This document shows, in pieces, positions 35,182 through 43,498 of a DNA stretch of 64,000 bases (positions are counted from its first letter, which is position 1; each line of letters starts with the position of its first letter). Source of the stretch: Enemella evansiae (GTDB taxonomy: Bacteria; Pseudomonadota; Alphaproteobacteria; Rhodobacterales; Rhodobacteraceae); the NCBI GenBank assembly GCA_017255395.1, contig JAFKDC010000016.1, positions 1-64,000 of the forward strand, in the 5' to 3' direction. Below the pieces are notes generated by a model. It worked only from the letters and a program-made list of their open reading frames with translations. It searched no databases and was not told the origin of the DNA. Made by a program: the position numbers and the translations under genes.

Positions 35182-36849
35182 ATGTACCACTACAACGACT
35201 TCGACGCGGCCTTCGTCGCCGAGCGCAACCGCCAGTTCCGCGCTCAGGTCGAGCGCCGCATCGACGGCTCGCTGACCGAGGACGAGTTCAAGCCGCTGCG
35301 CCTGATGAACGGCCTCTACCTGCAACTGCATGCCTACATGCTGCGGGTCGCGATCCCCTACGGCACGCTGAACTCGGCGCAGATGCGGCAACTGGCCCTG
35401 CTGGCCGAGAAGTGGGACAAGGGCTACGGCCATTTCACCACGCGCCAGAACATCCAGTACAACTGGCCCGCCCTGCGCGATATCCCCGACATGCTGGACG
35501 CGCTGGCCGAGGTGCAGATGCACGCGATCCAGACATCGGGCAACACCATCCGCAACGTGACCGCCGATCACTTCGCCGGTGCCGCCGCCGACGAGATCGC
35601 CGACCCGCGCCCGGTGGCGGAACTGCTCCGGCAATGGTCCACCGATCACCCGGAATTCCAGTTCCTGCCGCGCAAGTTCAAGATCGCCGTCACCGGTTCG
35701 CCCAACGACCGTGCGGTGACCGCCGCCCATGACCTCGCCCTGCGCATCACCCAGCGCGACGGCCGGATCGGCTACGCGGTGCTGGTCGGCGGCGGGCTGG
35801 GCCGCACGCCGATGATCGGCAAGGTGATCAACGACTTCGTGCCGCAGGAAGACCTGCTGCCCTATGTCGAGGCCGTCGTCTCGGTCTGGAACCTGCTGGG
35901 CCGCCGCGACAACAAATACAAGGCGCGCATCAAGATCACCGTCCACGAGCATGGCATCGACGAGATCCGCGCGCTGGTCGAAAAGCGCTTTGCCGAGACC
36001 CGGGCCGCCTTCAACGGCGCCGACCTCGCGCTCTTCGACGAGATCAAGGCCCACTTCCGGCACCCGAACTTCCGCAACGTGACGGAAGAGGCCTATGACG
36101 CCGCCTACAAGGCCGACCCGGTCTTCCGGTCCTGGGCCGACACGAACCTCGCCCGGCACCGCGCGCCGGGCTATGCCATCGTGCAGATCAGCCTGAAGAA
36201 GCACGGCGAGACCCCGGGCGACGCAAGCGCCGAACAGATGCGCGTCATGGCCGACCTCGCCTATGCCTACGGCCACGACGAACTGCGCATCAGCCACGAG
36301 CAGAACGTGATCCTGCCGCATGTGCACAAGTCGGACCTGCCTGCGGTCCACGCGAAACTGAAGGCGCATGGCCTCGCCACCGCCAATATCGACCTCGTGT
36401 CCGACATCATCGCCTGCCCCGGCATGGACTACTGCGCGTTGGCCACGGCCCGATCGATCCCCATCGCCCAGCAGATCGCCACCCGCTTCGACGAGTTGAA
36501 GCTCGAACATGAAATCGGCGAACTGAAGATCAAGATCTCGGGCTGCATCAATGCCTGCGGCCACCACCACGTGGGCCACATCGGCATCCTCGGGCTGGAC
36601 CGCGCGGGTGTGGAGAACTACCAGATCACGCTCGGCGGCGACCACCGCGAGAACGCCGCGCTGGGGCAGCGCACCGGGCCTGGCTTTTCCGCCGAAGAGA
36701 TCGTGCCCGCCATCGAGCGCATCGTCGAGGCCTACCTCGATCATCGCGAGAGCCGGGAGGAAACCTTCCTTCAGGCCTTCAACCGGCTCGGCATGGGTCC
36801 CTTCAAGACCGCGCTCTACGATCAGGAGGCCCGCGTCGCCGCGGAGTGA
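35182..36849 (+). CDS. cysI: nitrite/sulfite reductase hemoprotein
   Basis: This 555-residue enzyme reduces sulfite (possibly nitrite) by six electrons. Two ferredoxin-like half domains each precede a core domain; the siroheme-4Fe4S ligands are in IACPGMDYCALA and KISGCINACGHHHVGHIG (C-x5-C and C-x3-C), and HFTTRQNIQYNWP is the family substrate-binding segment. It sits between DUF2849 and cysH in the assimilatory operon. The ferredoxin-NADP reductase gene downstream may supply electrons. Confidence 0.93.
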   Translation: MYHYNDFDAAFVAERNRQFRAQVERRIDGSLTEDEFKPLRLMNGLYLQLHAYMLRVAIPYGTLNSAQMRQLALLAEKWDKGYGHFTTRQNIQYNWPALRDIPDMLDALAEVQMHAIQTSGNTIRNVTADHFAGAAADEIADPRPVAELLRQWSTDHPEFQFLPRKFKIAVTGSPNDRAVTAAHDLALRITQRDGRIGYAVLVGGGLGRTPMIGKVINDFVPQEDLLPYVEAVVSVWNLLGRRDNKYKARIKITVHEHGIDEIRALVEKRFAETRAAFNGADLALFDEIKAHFRHPNFRNVTEEAYDAAYKADPVFRSWADTNLARHRAPGYAIVQISLKKHGETPGDASAEQMRVMADLAYAYGHDELRISHEQNVILPHVHKSDLPAVHAKLKAHGLATANIDLVSDIIACPGMDYCALATARSIPIAQQIATRFDELKLEHEIGELKIKISGCINACGHHHVGHIGILGLDRAGVENYQITLGGDHRENAALGQRTGPGFSAEEIVPAIERIVEAYLDHRESREETFLQAFNRLGMGPFKTALYDQEARVAAE

Positions 36850-36856
36850 ACCCCTC

Positions 36857-36893
36857 ATGTTTCTTCTTGGCGAAAACACCTCCGCCGGAGGCT
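36857..36893 (-). repeat. dispersed repeat, copy F, inside the start of cysH
   Basis: The minus strand reads GGAGCCTCCGGCGGAGGTGT followed by TTTCGCCAAGAAGAAACATG, matching the intergenic AAGAAG repeat. It overlaps the cysH start codon and first codons. Confidence 0.5.
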
Positions 36894-37639
36894 CCGACAC
36901 CGCCCCGGATAAAAATCTCGAGGCCCTGCGCGCCCGGGTGGCCACGCTGAACGCGCGCTACCGCCACCACGGCGCGACCGCGGTGCTCGAAGGCGCGCTG
37001 AACGACCCCGAGGCGGGGCGCATCGCCATGGTCTCCTCCTTCGGGGCGGAATCGGTGGCGCTGCTGCACCTCGTGGCCATGGTCGACCGAAAGGTGCCGG
37101 TGCTCTTCATCGACACGCGGCTGCTCTTTGCCGAAACGCTGGCCTACCAGCAGGAGGTGGCGGAACGGCTGCGGCTGGAAAACGTGCAGGTGCTGCGCAC
37201 CGACGAAGAGACCCTCCAAAAGCGCGACCCCTACGGCGCGCTGCGCATGGGCGACACCGACGCCTGCTGCGCGCTGCGCAAGACGCTGCCGCTGGAACAG
37301 GCGCTGGCGGGCTATGACGGCTGGATCACGGGGCGCAAGCGCTACCAGTCCGGCACCCGCGCGGCGCTGGAGTTCTTCGAGCTCGAAGAGGCGACGGGCC
37401 GGATCAAGGTCAACCCGCTGGCCCACTGGGGTCCCGAGGACGTGCGCGCCTATATGGACGAAAACCGCCTGCCCCGGCACCCGCTGGTGGCGCAGGGCTA
37501 CCCGTCCATCGGCTGCGCGCCCTGCACCTCGAAGGTCGCACCCGGAGAGGACCCGCGCGCCGGACGCTGGCGCGGCCAGCAGAAGGAAGAATGCGGCATT
37601 CACTTCGTGAACGGCCGTGCCGTGCGCCAATCGGCCTGA
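36857..37639 (+). CDS. cysH: phosphoadenylyl/adenylyl-sulfate reductase
   Basis: CysH reduces activated sulfate to sulfite with thioredoxin. The 260-residue protein has the P-loop-like SSFGAESVALLHL, ITGRKRYQSG and the C-terminal ECGIH with the catalytic cysteine. Two further pairs, ACCALRK and GCAPCTS, are the 4Fe-4S ligands typical of the APS-reducing type. The ATG at 36857, with GGAG ten bases upstream, begins MFLLGENTSAGGSDT, a stretch encoded by a dispersed intergenic repeat, so the first 15 or so residues are probably not ancestral. Confidence 0.93.
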   Translation: MFLLGENTSAGGSDTAPDKNLEALRARVATLNARYRHHGATAVLEGALNDPEAGRIAMVSSFGAESVALLHLVAMVDRKVPVLFIDTRLLFAETLAYQQEVAERLRLENVQVLRTDEETLQKRDPYGALRMGDTDACCALRKTLPLEQALAGYDGWITGRKRYQSGTRAALEFFELEEATGRIKVNPLAHWGPEDVRAYMDENRLPRHPLVAQGYPSIGCAPCTSKVAPGEDPRAGRWRGQQKEECGIHFVNGRAVRQSA

Positions 37640-37655
37640 GCCCAGCCATCCCGCA

Positions 37656-37683
37656 AGCCCCCGGGGCACCACAGCCCCGGGGG
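37656..37683 (+). terminator. strong hairpin after cysH
   Basis: An 11-bp perfect stem GCCCCCGGGGC/GCCCCGGGGGC with a 6-base loop, 16 bases after the cysH stop and 87 before the DUF934 start. No U-run follows; it may be a processing or attenuation site within the operon. Confidence 0.55.
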
Positions 37684-37769
37684 CCGCCCCATCCGACCGG
37701 CACGACCGGCCCCGCAAGACCCGCCAGACAGGGCCCGGCGCCCAGGCGACCCGAGAAAGGACACCGACC

Positions 37770-38135
37770 ATGCCCATCGTCACCGACACCGGCTTTGCCC
37801 AGGACACCCACAACGGCCCGATCCGCGACCTGCCGTCCGACACGGCGCCCGAGACGCTCGACGCCAGCAGCGACGACATGATCCGCATCGACTTCCCCAG
37901 CTTCGCCGACGGGCGCGGCTTCACGCTGGCGCGCCTCCTGCGGCTGCGCGGTTTCACCGGTCGCTTGCGCGCCAGGGGCCATGTCATCGCCGACCAATAC
38001 GCCATGGCGCGCCGGGCGGGTTTCGACGAGGTCGAGATCGACGAGGCGCTGGCCGCCCGCCAGCCCGAGGACCAGTGGCTCGCCCGCGCCGACTGGCAGG
38101 CCCACGACTACCAGTCCCGCCTGCGCGGCGCCTGA
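37770..38135 (+). CDS. DUF934 protein of the sulfur assimilation operon
   Basis: The 121-residue protein contains the DUF934 core DFPSFADGRGFTLARLLRLR and RARGHVIADQYAMARRAGFD. Members are encoded with cysI and cysH throughout proteobacteria and are thought to support sulfite reductase; no enzymatic motif is visible. The ATG has GAGAAAGGA upstream. A palindrome pair follows the gene. Confidence 0.9.
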   Translation: MPIVTDTGFAQDTHNGPIRDLPSDTAPETLDASSDDMIRIDFPSFADGRGFTLARLLRLRGFTGRLRARGHVIADQYAMARRAGFDEVEIDEALAARQPEDQWLARADWQAHDYQSRLRGA

Positions 38136-38147
38136 TCTCCGGGCGGC

Positions 38148-38192
38148 GGCAAAAATCTTCGAAGATTTTTGCCAATTCCATCCATGGAATTG
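38148..38192. repeat. paired palindromes after the DUF934 gene
   Basis: A perfect 26-nt TTCGAA-centred palindrome (half GGCAAAAATCTTC) is directly followed by CAATTCCAT-CC-ATGGAATTG. It marks the end of the sulfur operon and may act as terminator; fpr starts 96 bases later. Confidence 0.75.
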
Positions 38193-38287
38193 CCCCCGAC
38201 CGGTCGCAGGCGACCCGCTCCCTTTCCCCTGACCCAGATCAAAGCTACAGATGAGAGGCCGGTTTACCCAGACCGGACCGTGAGACC

Positions 38288-39148
38288 ATGACAGAGATGA
38301 CGCCCGTGACCGACACCACCGCCTCCGCCGCCCCGGCCGCGAAGAAGCCTGCCGTTCCCGATGCCCAGACCGTGACCGAGGTCAGACACTACACCGACCG
38401 GCTGTTTTCTTTCCGCTGCACGCGCCCCGCCTCGATGCGTTTCCGCTCGGGCGAGTTCGTGATGATCGGCTTGATGGCGATGAACGAGAAGACCGGCAAG
38501 GAAAAGCCCCTGCTGCGCGCCTATTCCATCGCCTCGCCCTCCTGGGACGAAGAGCTGGAGTTCTACTCGATCAAGGTGCCGGACGGGCCGCTGACCTCGA
38601 AGCTCCAGCACATCAAGGTCGGGGACGAGATCATCCTTCGCCCCAAGCCCGTGGGCACGCTGGTCCATGACGCCCTTCTGCCCGGCAAGCGGCTGTGGTT
38701 CTTCGCCACCGGCACCGGCTTTGCGCCCTTCGCCTCGCTGCTGCGCGAACCGCAGACCTTCGAGGATTACGACGAGATCATCATCACCCACACCTGCCGC
38801 GAGGCCGGAGAGCTGACCTATGGCCGCGAGCTGATCGAGGGGCTGAAGACCGACGAGCTGCTGAACGAGGTGATCGGCGAGGGCTTCTGGAAGAAGATCA
38901 AGTATTACCCGACCACGACCCGCGAAGAAAGCGCCCGCATGGGCCGGATCACCGACCTGATGCGCTCGGGCGAGGCCTTCGCCGAACTGGGCGTCGAGCC
39001 GCTGACCCCCGCGACCGACCGCGCGATGATCTGCGGTAACCTCGCCTTCAACCTCGAACTGAAGGAGATGCTGGAGGGTTACGGGCTCGAAGAAGGCGCC
39101 AACTCCGACCCCAAGCACTACGTGGTCGAGAAGGCCTTCCTCGACTGA
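38288..39148 (+). CDS. fpr: ferredoxin-NADP+ reductase
   Basis: The 286-residue flavoprotein has the FAD-binding RAYSIASPSWDEELEFYS, and NADP-binding FATGTGFAPFASLLREP. It exchanges electrons between NADPH and ferredoxin or flavodoxin. The position after the sulfite reductase operon suggests it feeds CysI, although a palindrome pair separates them. A run of about 20 residues of Ala/Thr before DAQTVTEVRHYTDRL looks dispensable. Confidence 0.93.
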   Translation: MTEMTPVTDTTASAAPAAKKPAVPDAQTVTEVRHYTDRLFSFRCTRPASMRFRSGEFVMIGLMAMNEKTGKEKPLLRAYSIASPSWDEELEFYSIKVPDGPLTSKLQHIKVGDEIILRPKPVGTLVHDALLPGKRLWFFATGTGFAPFASLLREPQTFEDYDEIIITHTCREAGELTYGRELIEGLKTDELLNEVIGEGFWKKIKYYPTTTREESARMGRITDLMRSGEAFAELGVEPLTPATDRAMICGNLAFNLELKEMLEGYGLEEGANSDPKHYVVEKAFLD

Positions 39149-39189
39149 ACCGGGGCGCAACGGCCCGGCGCCGCGCTCCACAAAAAGAA

Positions 39190-39218
39190 AACGCCCCCGA
39201 CCGTCCGGCGGGGGCGTT
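39190..39218. terminator. bidirectional terminator between fpr and the Ala-rich gene
   Basis: AACGCCCCCG pairs with CGGGGGCGTT (10 bp) around a 9-base loop, with AAAAAGA on one side and TTCCTGT on the other, between convergent genes. Confidence 0.8.
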
Positions 39219-39245
39219 CCTGTATTCGGGGCCGGGGTCCGGGCC

Positions 39246-40325
39246 TTACTCTTCGGGCATCAGCATCCCGGACAGCTGTTCCAGCACCGCACCAAGGCTG
39301 TCCGGATTCTCTTCGGCCTGAACCAAGAGGGTCCGCGCGGCGGTCTGTTCGATGGTACCCAGGTCCGACGCATCGATCCATGCGGTCAGCTTCTCGGCGT
39401 CGAAGCCCTCTTCCGTCAACAGCGCCTCGATATCGAGAGAGGCAACGTCGATCTCGGCCCCATCCGCTGCGTCAGCGGGTGCGTCGGCGGCTTCTGCCAC
39501 CTCGGCGGCGTCCTCGGGCGCATCGGCGGGGGCGTCAGTCGCGTCGGCAGCCTCGGCGGCGGCGTCGGGCGCGGCGGCGGGGGCGTCAGTCGCGTCGGCA
39601 GCCTCGGCGGCGTCCTCGGGTGCGGCGGCGGGGGCCTCAGCCGCGTCAGCAGCCTCGGCGGCGTCCTCGGGCGCAGCGGCGGGGGCCTCAGCCGCGTCGG
39701 CAGCCTCGGCGGCGTCCTCGGGCGCATCGGCGGGGGCGTCAGCCGCGTCGGCAGCCTCGGCACTGTCCTCGGGCGCAGCGGCGGGGGCCTCAGCCGCGTC
39801 GGCAGCCTCGGCGGCGTCCTCGGGTGCGTCAGCCGCCTCTGCCGGCGCGTCGTCATCGTCCGACTGCGCGGCGTCCACCGCGCCCGAAACGGCCCCGGCC
39901 GCAGCCGCCAGGGCTGCTTGCGCGCGCTCTTCGGCAGTGCGCGCCGCCTGCTCGACCGCTTCGGCGCCTTCCGCCACAACCGCATCCGCGGCATCGGCAG
40001 CTGCGTCGGCAGCATCGGCGGCCGTAGCCTCAAGCGCCTCGACCGCGTCCTCGACGGCTTCGGCGACCTCCTGCACCTCGCGCTCCACATCCGCTGCGGC
40101 TGCTGCCGCGGCCTCGTCTACCGCCTCGACCACCTCTGCGGCCTCTTCGGCAATCTCCTTCGCAGGGTCCTCGGCGGCGGCGACGGCCTCGTCCGCCTCA
40201 CGGGCGACATCCTCCGCCAGCCCGCTTGCGCCCTGCACCGGCTCTTCCGGTGTGTTGCCCGTGTACCAAAGATAACCGCCGACGGCGACAACCGCGGCCA
40301 CCGCCGCCATGACCAGGTTCCGCAT
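39246..40325 (-). CDS. alanine/acid-rich repeat protein with N-terminal anchor
   Basis: The 359-residue product begins MRNLVMAAVAAVVAVGGYLW, a membrane anchor or uncleaved signal. Residues 35-160 are Ala/Glu/Asp-rich with heptad-like spacing, probably one long helix. Residues 167-285 are seven tandem 17-residue repeats of type APEDAAEAADAAEAPAA. The last 70 residues form a conserved-looking domain (LDIEALLTEEGFDAEKLTAW... LEQLSGMLMPEE). It is very acidic, almost free of basic residues, and probably reaches into the periplasm. Function unknown. Confidence 0.8.
   Translation of the reverse strand: MRNLVMAAVAAVVAVGGYLWYTGNTPEEPVQGASGLAEDVAREADEAVAAAEDPAKEIAEEAAEVVEAVDEAAAAAAADVEREVQEVAEAVEDAVEALEATAADAADAAADAADAVVAEGAEAVEQAARTAEERAQAALAAAAGAVSGAVDAAQSDDDDAPAEAADAPEDAAEAADAAEAPAAAPEDSAEAADAADAPADAPEDAAEAADAAEAPAAAPEDAAEAADAAEAPAAAPEDAAEAADATDAPAAAPDAAAEAADATDAPADAPEDAAEVAEAADAPADAADGAEIDVASLDIEALLTEEGFDAEKLTAWIDASDLGTIEQTAARTLLVQAEENPDSLGAVLEQLSGMLMPEE
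39471..39827 (-). repeat. seven 51-bp tandem coding repeats
   Basis: Each unit encodes 17 residues beginning APEDAAEAADA; units 3 and 4 are the same in protein sequence and unit 6 has APDA. Copy number probably varies between strains by slippage or recombination. Confidence 0.85.
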
Positions 40326-40510
40326 ACCGGACTCCCCCTGCCTGTCTTTCCAAAAGGATACGCGGACCCCCGCGCGCTCCGGCCAAGAATGTGCCCCCCC
40401 TGCGCCGACCGCAAGCCGAAAGCGCCCGGCTTCACCGCATGGGCGCGGAATTGCCGCTTGAAACGGCCCCTGTGCAAGTTTACCTTGGCGCCCTGACGAG
40501 CAACCGCGAC

Positions 40511-40526
40511 AAGGAGATTTCCGATA
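40511..40526 (+). promoter_or_regulatory. Shine-Dalgarno and AUA start codon of infC
   Basis: AAGGAG (40511-40516) is followed after 7 bases by ATA, in frame with infC. No ATG, GTG or TTG lies at a workable distance in this frame. A non-AUG start is the known basis of infC self-control in other bacteria. Confidence 0.65.
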
Positions 40527-41069
40527 GCCCGCCGACCGCACAATGCGCCGCCCACGCGCGACACTGGACCCCGCGTCAATGATCGCATCCGGGCACCCGA
40601 AATCCGTCTCATCGGCGCCGAAGGCGAGAACGTCGGGGTCGTAAGCCCCTCGCGCGCCATGGAGATGGCCGAACAGGCCGGTCTTGACCTGGTGGAGATC
40701 TCGCCGAACGCGAACCCGCCGGTCTGCAAGATCATGGATTTCGGCAAGTTCAAGTACGAGACCCAGAAGCGTGAAGCCGAAGCGCGCAAGAAGCAGAAGA
40801 TCATCGAGGTCAAGGAAGTGAAGTTCCGTCCCGGCACGGACAGCCACGACTACGACGTCAAGATGCGCAATGTCTTCAAGTTCCTCGAGCACGGAGACAA
40901 GGTGAAGGTCACCCTGCGTTTCCGGGGCCGCGAGATGGCACACCAGGATCTGGGCCGCGACCTGCTGCAACGCGTCGCCGAAGACGTCAAGGAAATCGGC
41001 AAGGTTGAAAACATGCCGAAGATGGAAGGGCGCCAGATGGTCATGATGATCGGCCCGACGGCCAAATGA
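40524..41069 (+). CDS. infC: translation initiation factor IF-3
   Basis: IF-3 binds the 30S subunit, prevents premature joining and rejects non-canonical start codons. The 181-residue product has the N-terminal domain ([53 protein letters not shown]), a basic linker and the C-terminal domain ([39 protein letters not shown]). A start at the internal ATG 40659 would delete the first 45 residues, including conserved RVND, so I take the ATA at 40524. A strong terminator follows. Confidence 0.92.
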   Translation: MARRPHNAPPTRDTGPRVNDRIRAPEIRLIGAEGENVGVVSPSRAMEMAEQAGLDLVEISPNANPPVCKIMDFGKFKYETQKREAEARKKQKIIEVKEVKFRPGTDSHDYDVKMRNVFKFLEHGDKVKVTLRFRGREMAHQDLGRDLLQRVAEDVKEIGKVENMPKMEGRQMVMMIGPTAK

Positions 41070-41088
41070 CCGCCTTGTGATCCATACG

Positions 41089-41113
41089 GCCCGCCTTCCG
41101 GCGGGCTTTTTCT
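41089..41113 (+). terminator. intrinsic terminator of infC
   Basis: GCCCGCC/GGCGGGC with a TTCC loop is followed by TTTTTCTTT, 20 bases after the infC stop. Confidence 0.9.
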
Positions 41114-41420
41114 TTGCCTTGGGGCAGCAGCGCCTGCCCGTCCGGCGCCCGGCAGACTGGCCCCGGCGCCGACAGTGGCTTCTTTGCCCCCTGCGGCCTG
41201 CCCGGATAAATGGACGGGCCGCGCGGCCCGGGAGGGTCTGAACGCGTCCCTGCCCCGTTGCGAGCAAAGGCAAGGACCGAGGGTAGCGGCCCGGCCACGG
41301 ACAACAGCATTCCGCGCCCGACGCCCCCCTTTTCGTCCCCGCACACCACGCGATGCGCCTTCGGTCTGCCTGCGGCGCGGGGTCGATGCGCCCGGGTCGC
41401 ATGGCGCGGGCGGACCGGCG
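41114..41420. other. intergenic region between convergent infC and the MoeA-like gene
   Basis: The 307 bases hold no gene I can support. A GGGCCGCGCGGCCC palindrome occurs near 41216-41229; nothing else stands out. Confidence 0.5.
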
Positions 41421-42413
41421 TCACGCCTCGCGCAGGCGGCCCCGCACCGGGATCTCTTTCAGCAGACCACCCACCCCCATGGCGGCGATGTCGGCGGGTG
41501 TCACCCTCACCCCGCACAGCAGCCGTTCCAGCACCCAGTCGGCCCCGTTGAGCGCCGGAGAGCGGGCGCAGCCCGGCAGGCCGATCACCGGGCGCGCGTC
41601 CAGCGTGCCGTAGAACAGCAGGTTGCCCGGGTCGACCGGCATACCGAAATGGGCGATCGTTCCCCCGGCGGCGCGCAGCGCGGCGGGCGCGACATCGTGC
41701 AGGTCCGAGGTGGCAGAGCCGGTCAGGATCAGGATGGCATCGGCGGTGCTGGCGCGGATGGCATCGGAAAGAGGCTCCATCCGGTGCGGCACAACCCGGA
41801 CCGGGCCAAGCGCCACGCCCAGCCGGTCCAGCCGCTCTGCGGTCACCGCCTGCCCCTTCTCGCCGGTCTCGCTGCCGTCGGTGTCGGTCTGGATCAGGTC
41901 GGCGCGCCCGGCCTGCACGCGGCAGAGCCGCAGGGCCGACTGACCGGCAAGGCAGGCGGCCTCCAGCGCGGCCCCGGGCACGGCGTAAGAGATGATCTTG
42001 ACCGTCGCCACCATGGTCCGGTCGGCCACGCGCTGCCACGGCGGCACGGTGGCGACCGTGATCATCGGATGCAGGGCGTTCAGGGCGTGGATGCGGTCGG
42101 CCAGCACCTCGATCACCCCCGGCGCGGTGGCATGGATGTTCACCCGGCCCGTTGCCGCCCGGCCCAGCCGCAGCCCGGCGCGGTCCGGGTCCGGGACGAT
42201 GGCCTGCGCAAGGCGCTGCGCCGCCGCGTCCTCGCCCAGGTCGCCGGGCTCCAGCCGGGCCGCGATGACGGCGGTCTCTCCGGCGCTGCGCAGGCGTCCG
42301 ATCTCGGCCTCGGCCAGCACGGTGCCCTTTTTCAGCCTGCCGTCCGGCAGACGCAGGGAATGGGCCAGCACCGCGCCTTCGGCCTCGGCAAGGGGGACCG
42401 GGCCGAATTTCAT
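41421..42413 (-). CDS. MoeA/MogA-like molybdopterin-binding protein
   Basis: The 330-residue protein starts MKFGPVPLAEAEGAVLAHSL, as in MoeA-related proteins, and its second half is a MogA-type molybdopterin-binding fold (GSATSDLHDVAPAALRAAGG, GMPVDPGNLLFYGTLDARPV, GLPGCARSPALNGADWVLER). It likely handles molybdenum cofactor or its CTP-derived form for a hydroxylase. Its ATG overlaps the xdhC stop by 4 bases, linking it to XdhC-type maturation. The usual MoeA serine/aspartate motifs are altered, so it is not ordinary MoeA. Confidence 0.82.
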   Translation of the reverse strand: MKFGPVPLAEAEGAVLAHSLRLPDGRLKKGTVLAEAEIGRLRSAGETAVIAARLEPGDLGEDAAAQRLAQAIVPDPDRAGLRLGRAATGRVNIHATAPGVIEVLADRIHALNALHPMITVATVPPWQRVADRTMVATVKIISYAVPGAALEAACLAGQSALRLCRVQAGRADLIQTDTDGSETGEKGQAVTAERLDRLGVALGPVRVVPHRMEPLSDAIRASTADAILILTGSATSDLHDVAPAALRAAGGTIAHFGMPVDPGNLLFYGTLDARPVIGLPGCARSPALNGADWVLERLLCGVRVTPADIAAMGVGGLLKEIPVRGRLREA

Positions 42414-43381
42414 GCGCCCCGCCTCAGCACCCGGGTCATTTCCGCCATGACCGAAACCGCGATCTCCGCCGGCGAGGCGGCGCCGATGTCCAGCCCGACG
42501 GGCCCGTGGATCTGCGCGATCTCGGCCTCGGTGAACCCGGCCTGTGTCAGACGTTCGACCCGCTTGGCATGGGTCCGCGTGGAGCCCAGGGCGCCGATGT
42601 AGAAGCATCCCCTGCGCAGGGCCGCCTCCAGCGCCGGATCGTCCAGCTTGGGGTCGTGGGTCAGCAGCACCAGCGCCGTGCGGCTGTCCGGCCCCACCTG
42701 CCCGACCGCCTCGTCGGGCCAGTCGTGCAGGAGGCGGGTGTCGGGAAAGCGTGCGGGCGAGGCGAAGGTTTCGCGCGGGTCGATCACCACCGGATCGTAG
42801 CCCGCCAGACGCGCCATCGGCACCAGGGCCTGCGCGATATGCACCGCCCCCACGACGATCAGCCGAAGCGGCGGGTTGTGGATGGCGACGAAGCGGCGTG
42901 GTGCCTCCTCTTCGAAGCCGGAGCGGTCCATGCGAAAGCGCGCCGCGTGCCCCGCCCGGTCCAGCTGCCGCGCGCCGGTGTCGAGATCGGCCACAAGGGC
43001 AACCGGCTGCCGGGCTGCCCGGGCCGCGACAAGCTCTGCCAGCAGCGCCTCTGTCAGGGCGCCGCCCACCGGGTCGACCATCACCCGGATGGTGCCGCCA
43101 CAGGCAAGGCCCACGGCAAAGGCGTCGTCGTCCGAGACGCCGAACTCCAGCTCGCGGGTCTTGCCGTCCTCCAGCGCCTCCAGCGCCTCGACGATCACCG
43201 CGCCTTCGACGCAGCCGCCCGAGACCGACCCGGCGATCTCTCCGCCGCCGGAAATCGCCAGCATCGAGCCGACGCGCCGAGGCGCCGAGCCCCAAGTCTG
43301 GGTCACGGTGGCCAGCACCGCACCGGTGCCGTCGCGATGCCAGGCCAGCGCCTGTTCCGGGATGTCGTCGAAGCTGTCCAT
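42410..43381 (-). CDS. xdhC: XdhC/CoxI-family molybdenum enzyme maturation protein
   Basis: The 323-residue product has the XdhC_CoxI start (VLATVTQTWGSAPRRVGSML, SGGCVEGAV) and a C-terminal Rossmann domain (RLIVVGAVHIAQALVPMARL, GALGSTRTHAKRVERL). XdhC binds sulfurated molybdenum cofactor and inserts it into xanthine dehydrogenase or CO-dehydrogenase-type enzymes. No such enzyme is in the window. It is translationally coupled to the following MoeA-like gene. Confidence 0.9.
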   Translation of the reverse strand: MDSFDDIPEQALAWHRDGTGAVLATVTQTWGSAPRRVGSMLAISGGGEIAGSVSGGCVEGAVIVEALEALEDGKTRELEFGVSDDDAFAVGLACGGTIRVMVDPVGGALTEALLAELVAARAARQPVALVADLDTGARQLDRAGHAARFRMDRSGFEEEAPRRFVAIHNPPLRLIVVGAVHIAQALVPMARLAGYDPVVIDPRETFASPARFPDTRLLHDWPDEAVGQVGPDSRTALVLLTHDPKLDDPALEAALRRGCFYIGALGSTRTHAKRVERLTQAGFTEAEIAQIHGPVGLDIGAASPAEIAVSVMAEMTRVLRRGA

Positions 43382-43498
43382 GCCGTTCGTCCTCTGCCTT
43401 GCCACGGTCTATCACGCCGCGCGCCGCTGTCGCCCCCGACTAAAGGCCGCCCCCGCGCCGGTTGCAAGGCGCTGTCGGGGTCGGGGCGAGCGGGACGG

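Noticed and set aside
39471-39827. Regular 51-bp repeats resembling a CRISPR or minisatellite
   Set aside because: They stay in one reading frame, have no spacers and encode a regular Ala/Glu/Pro peptide inside an anchored protein.
41421-43415. One 664-codon frame covering both molybdenum-cofactor genes
   Set aside because: Only the part after 42413 is in frame with the MoeA-like protein; the first half is a shadow of xdhC, which is read in another frame.
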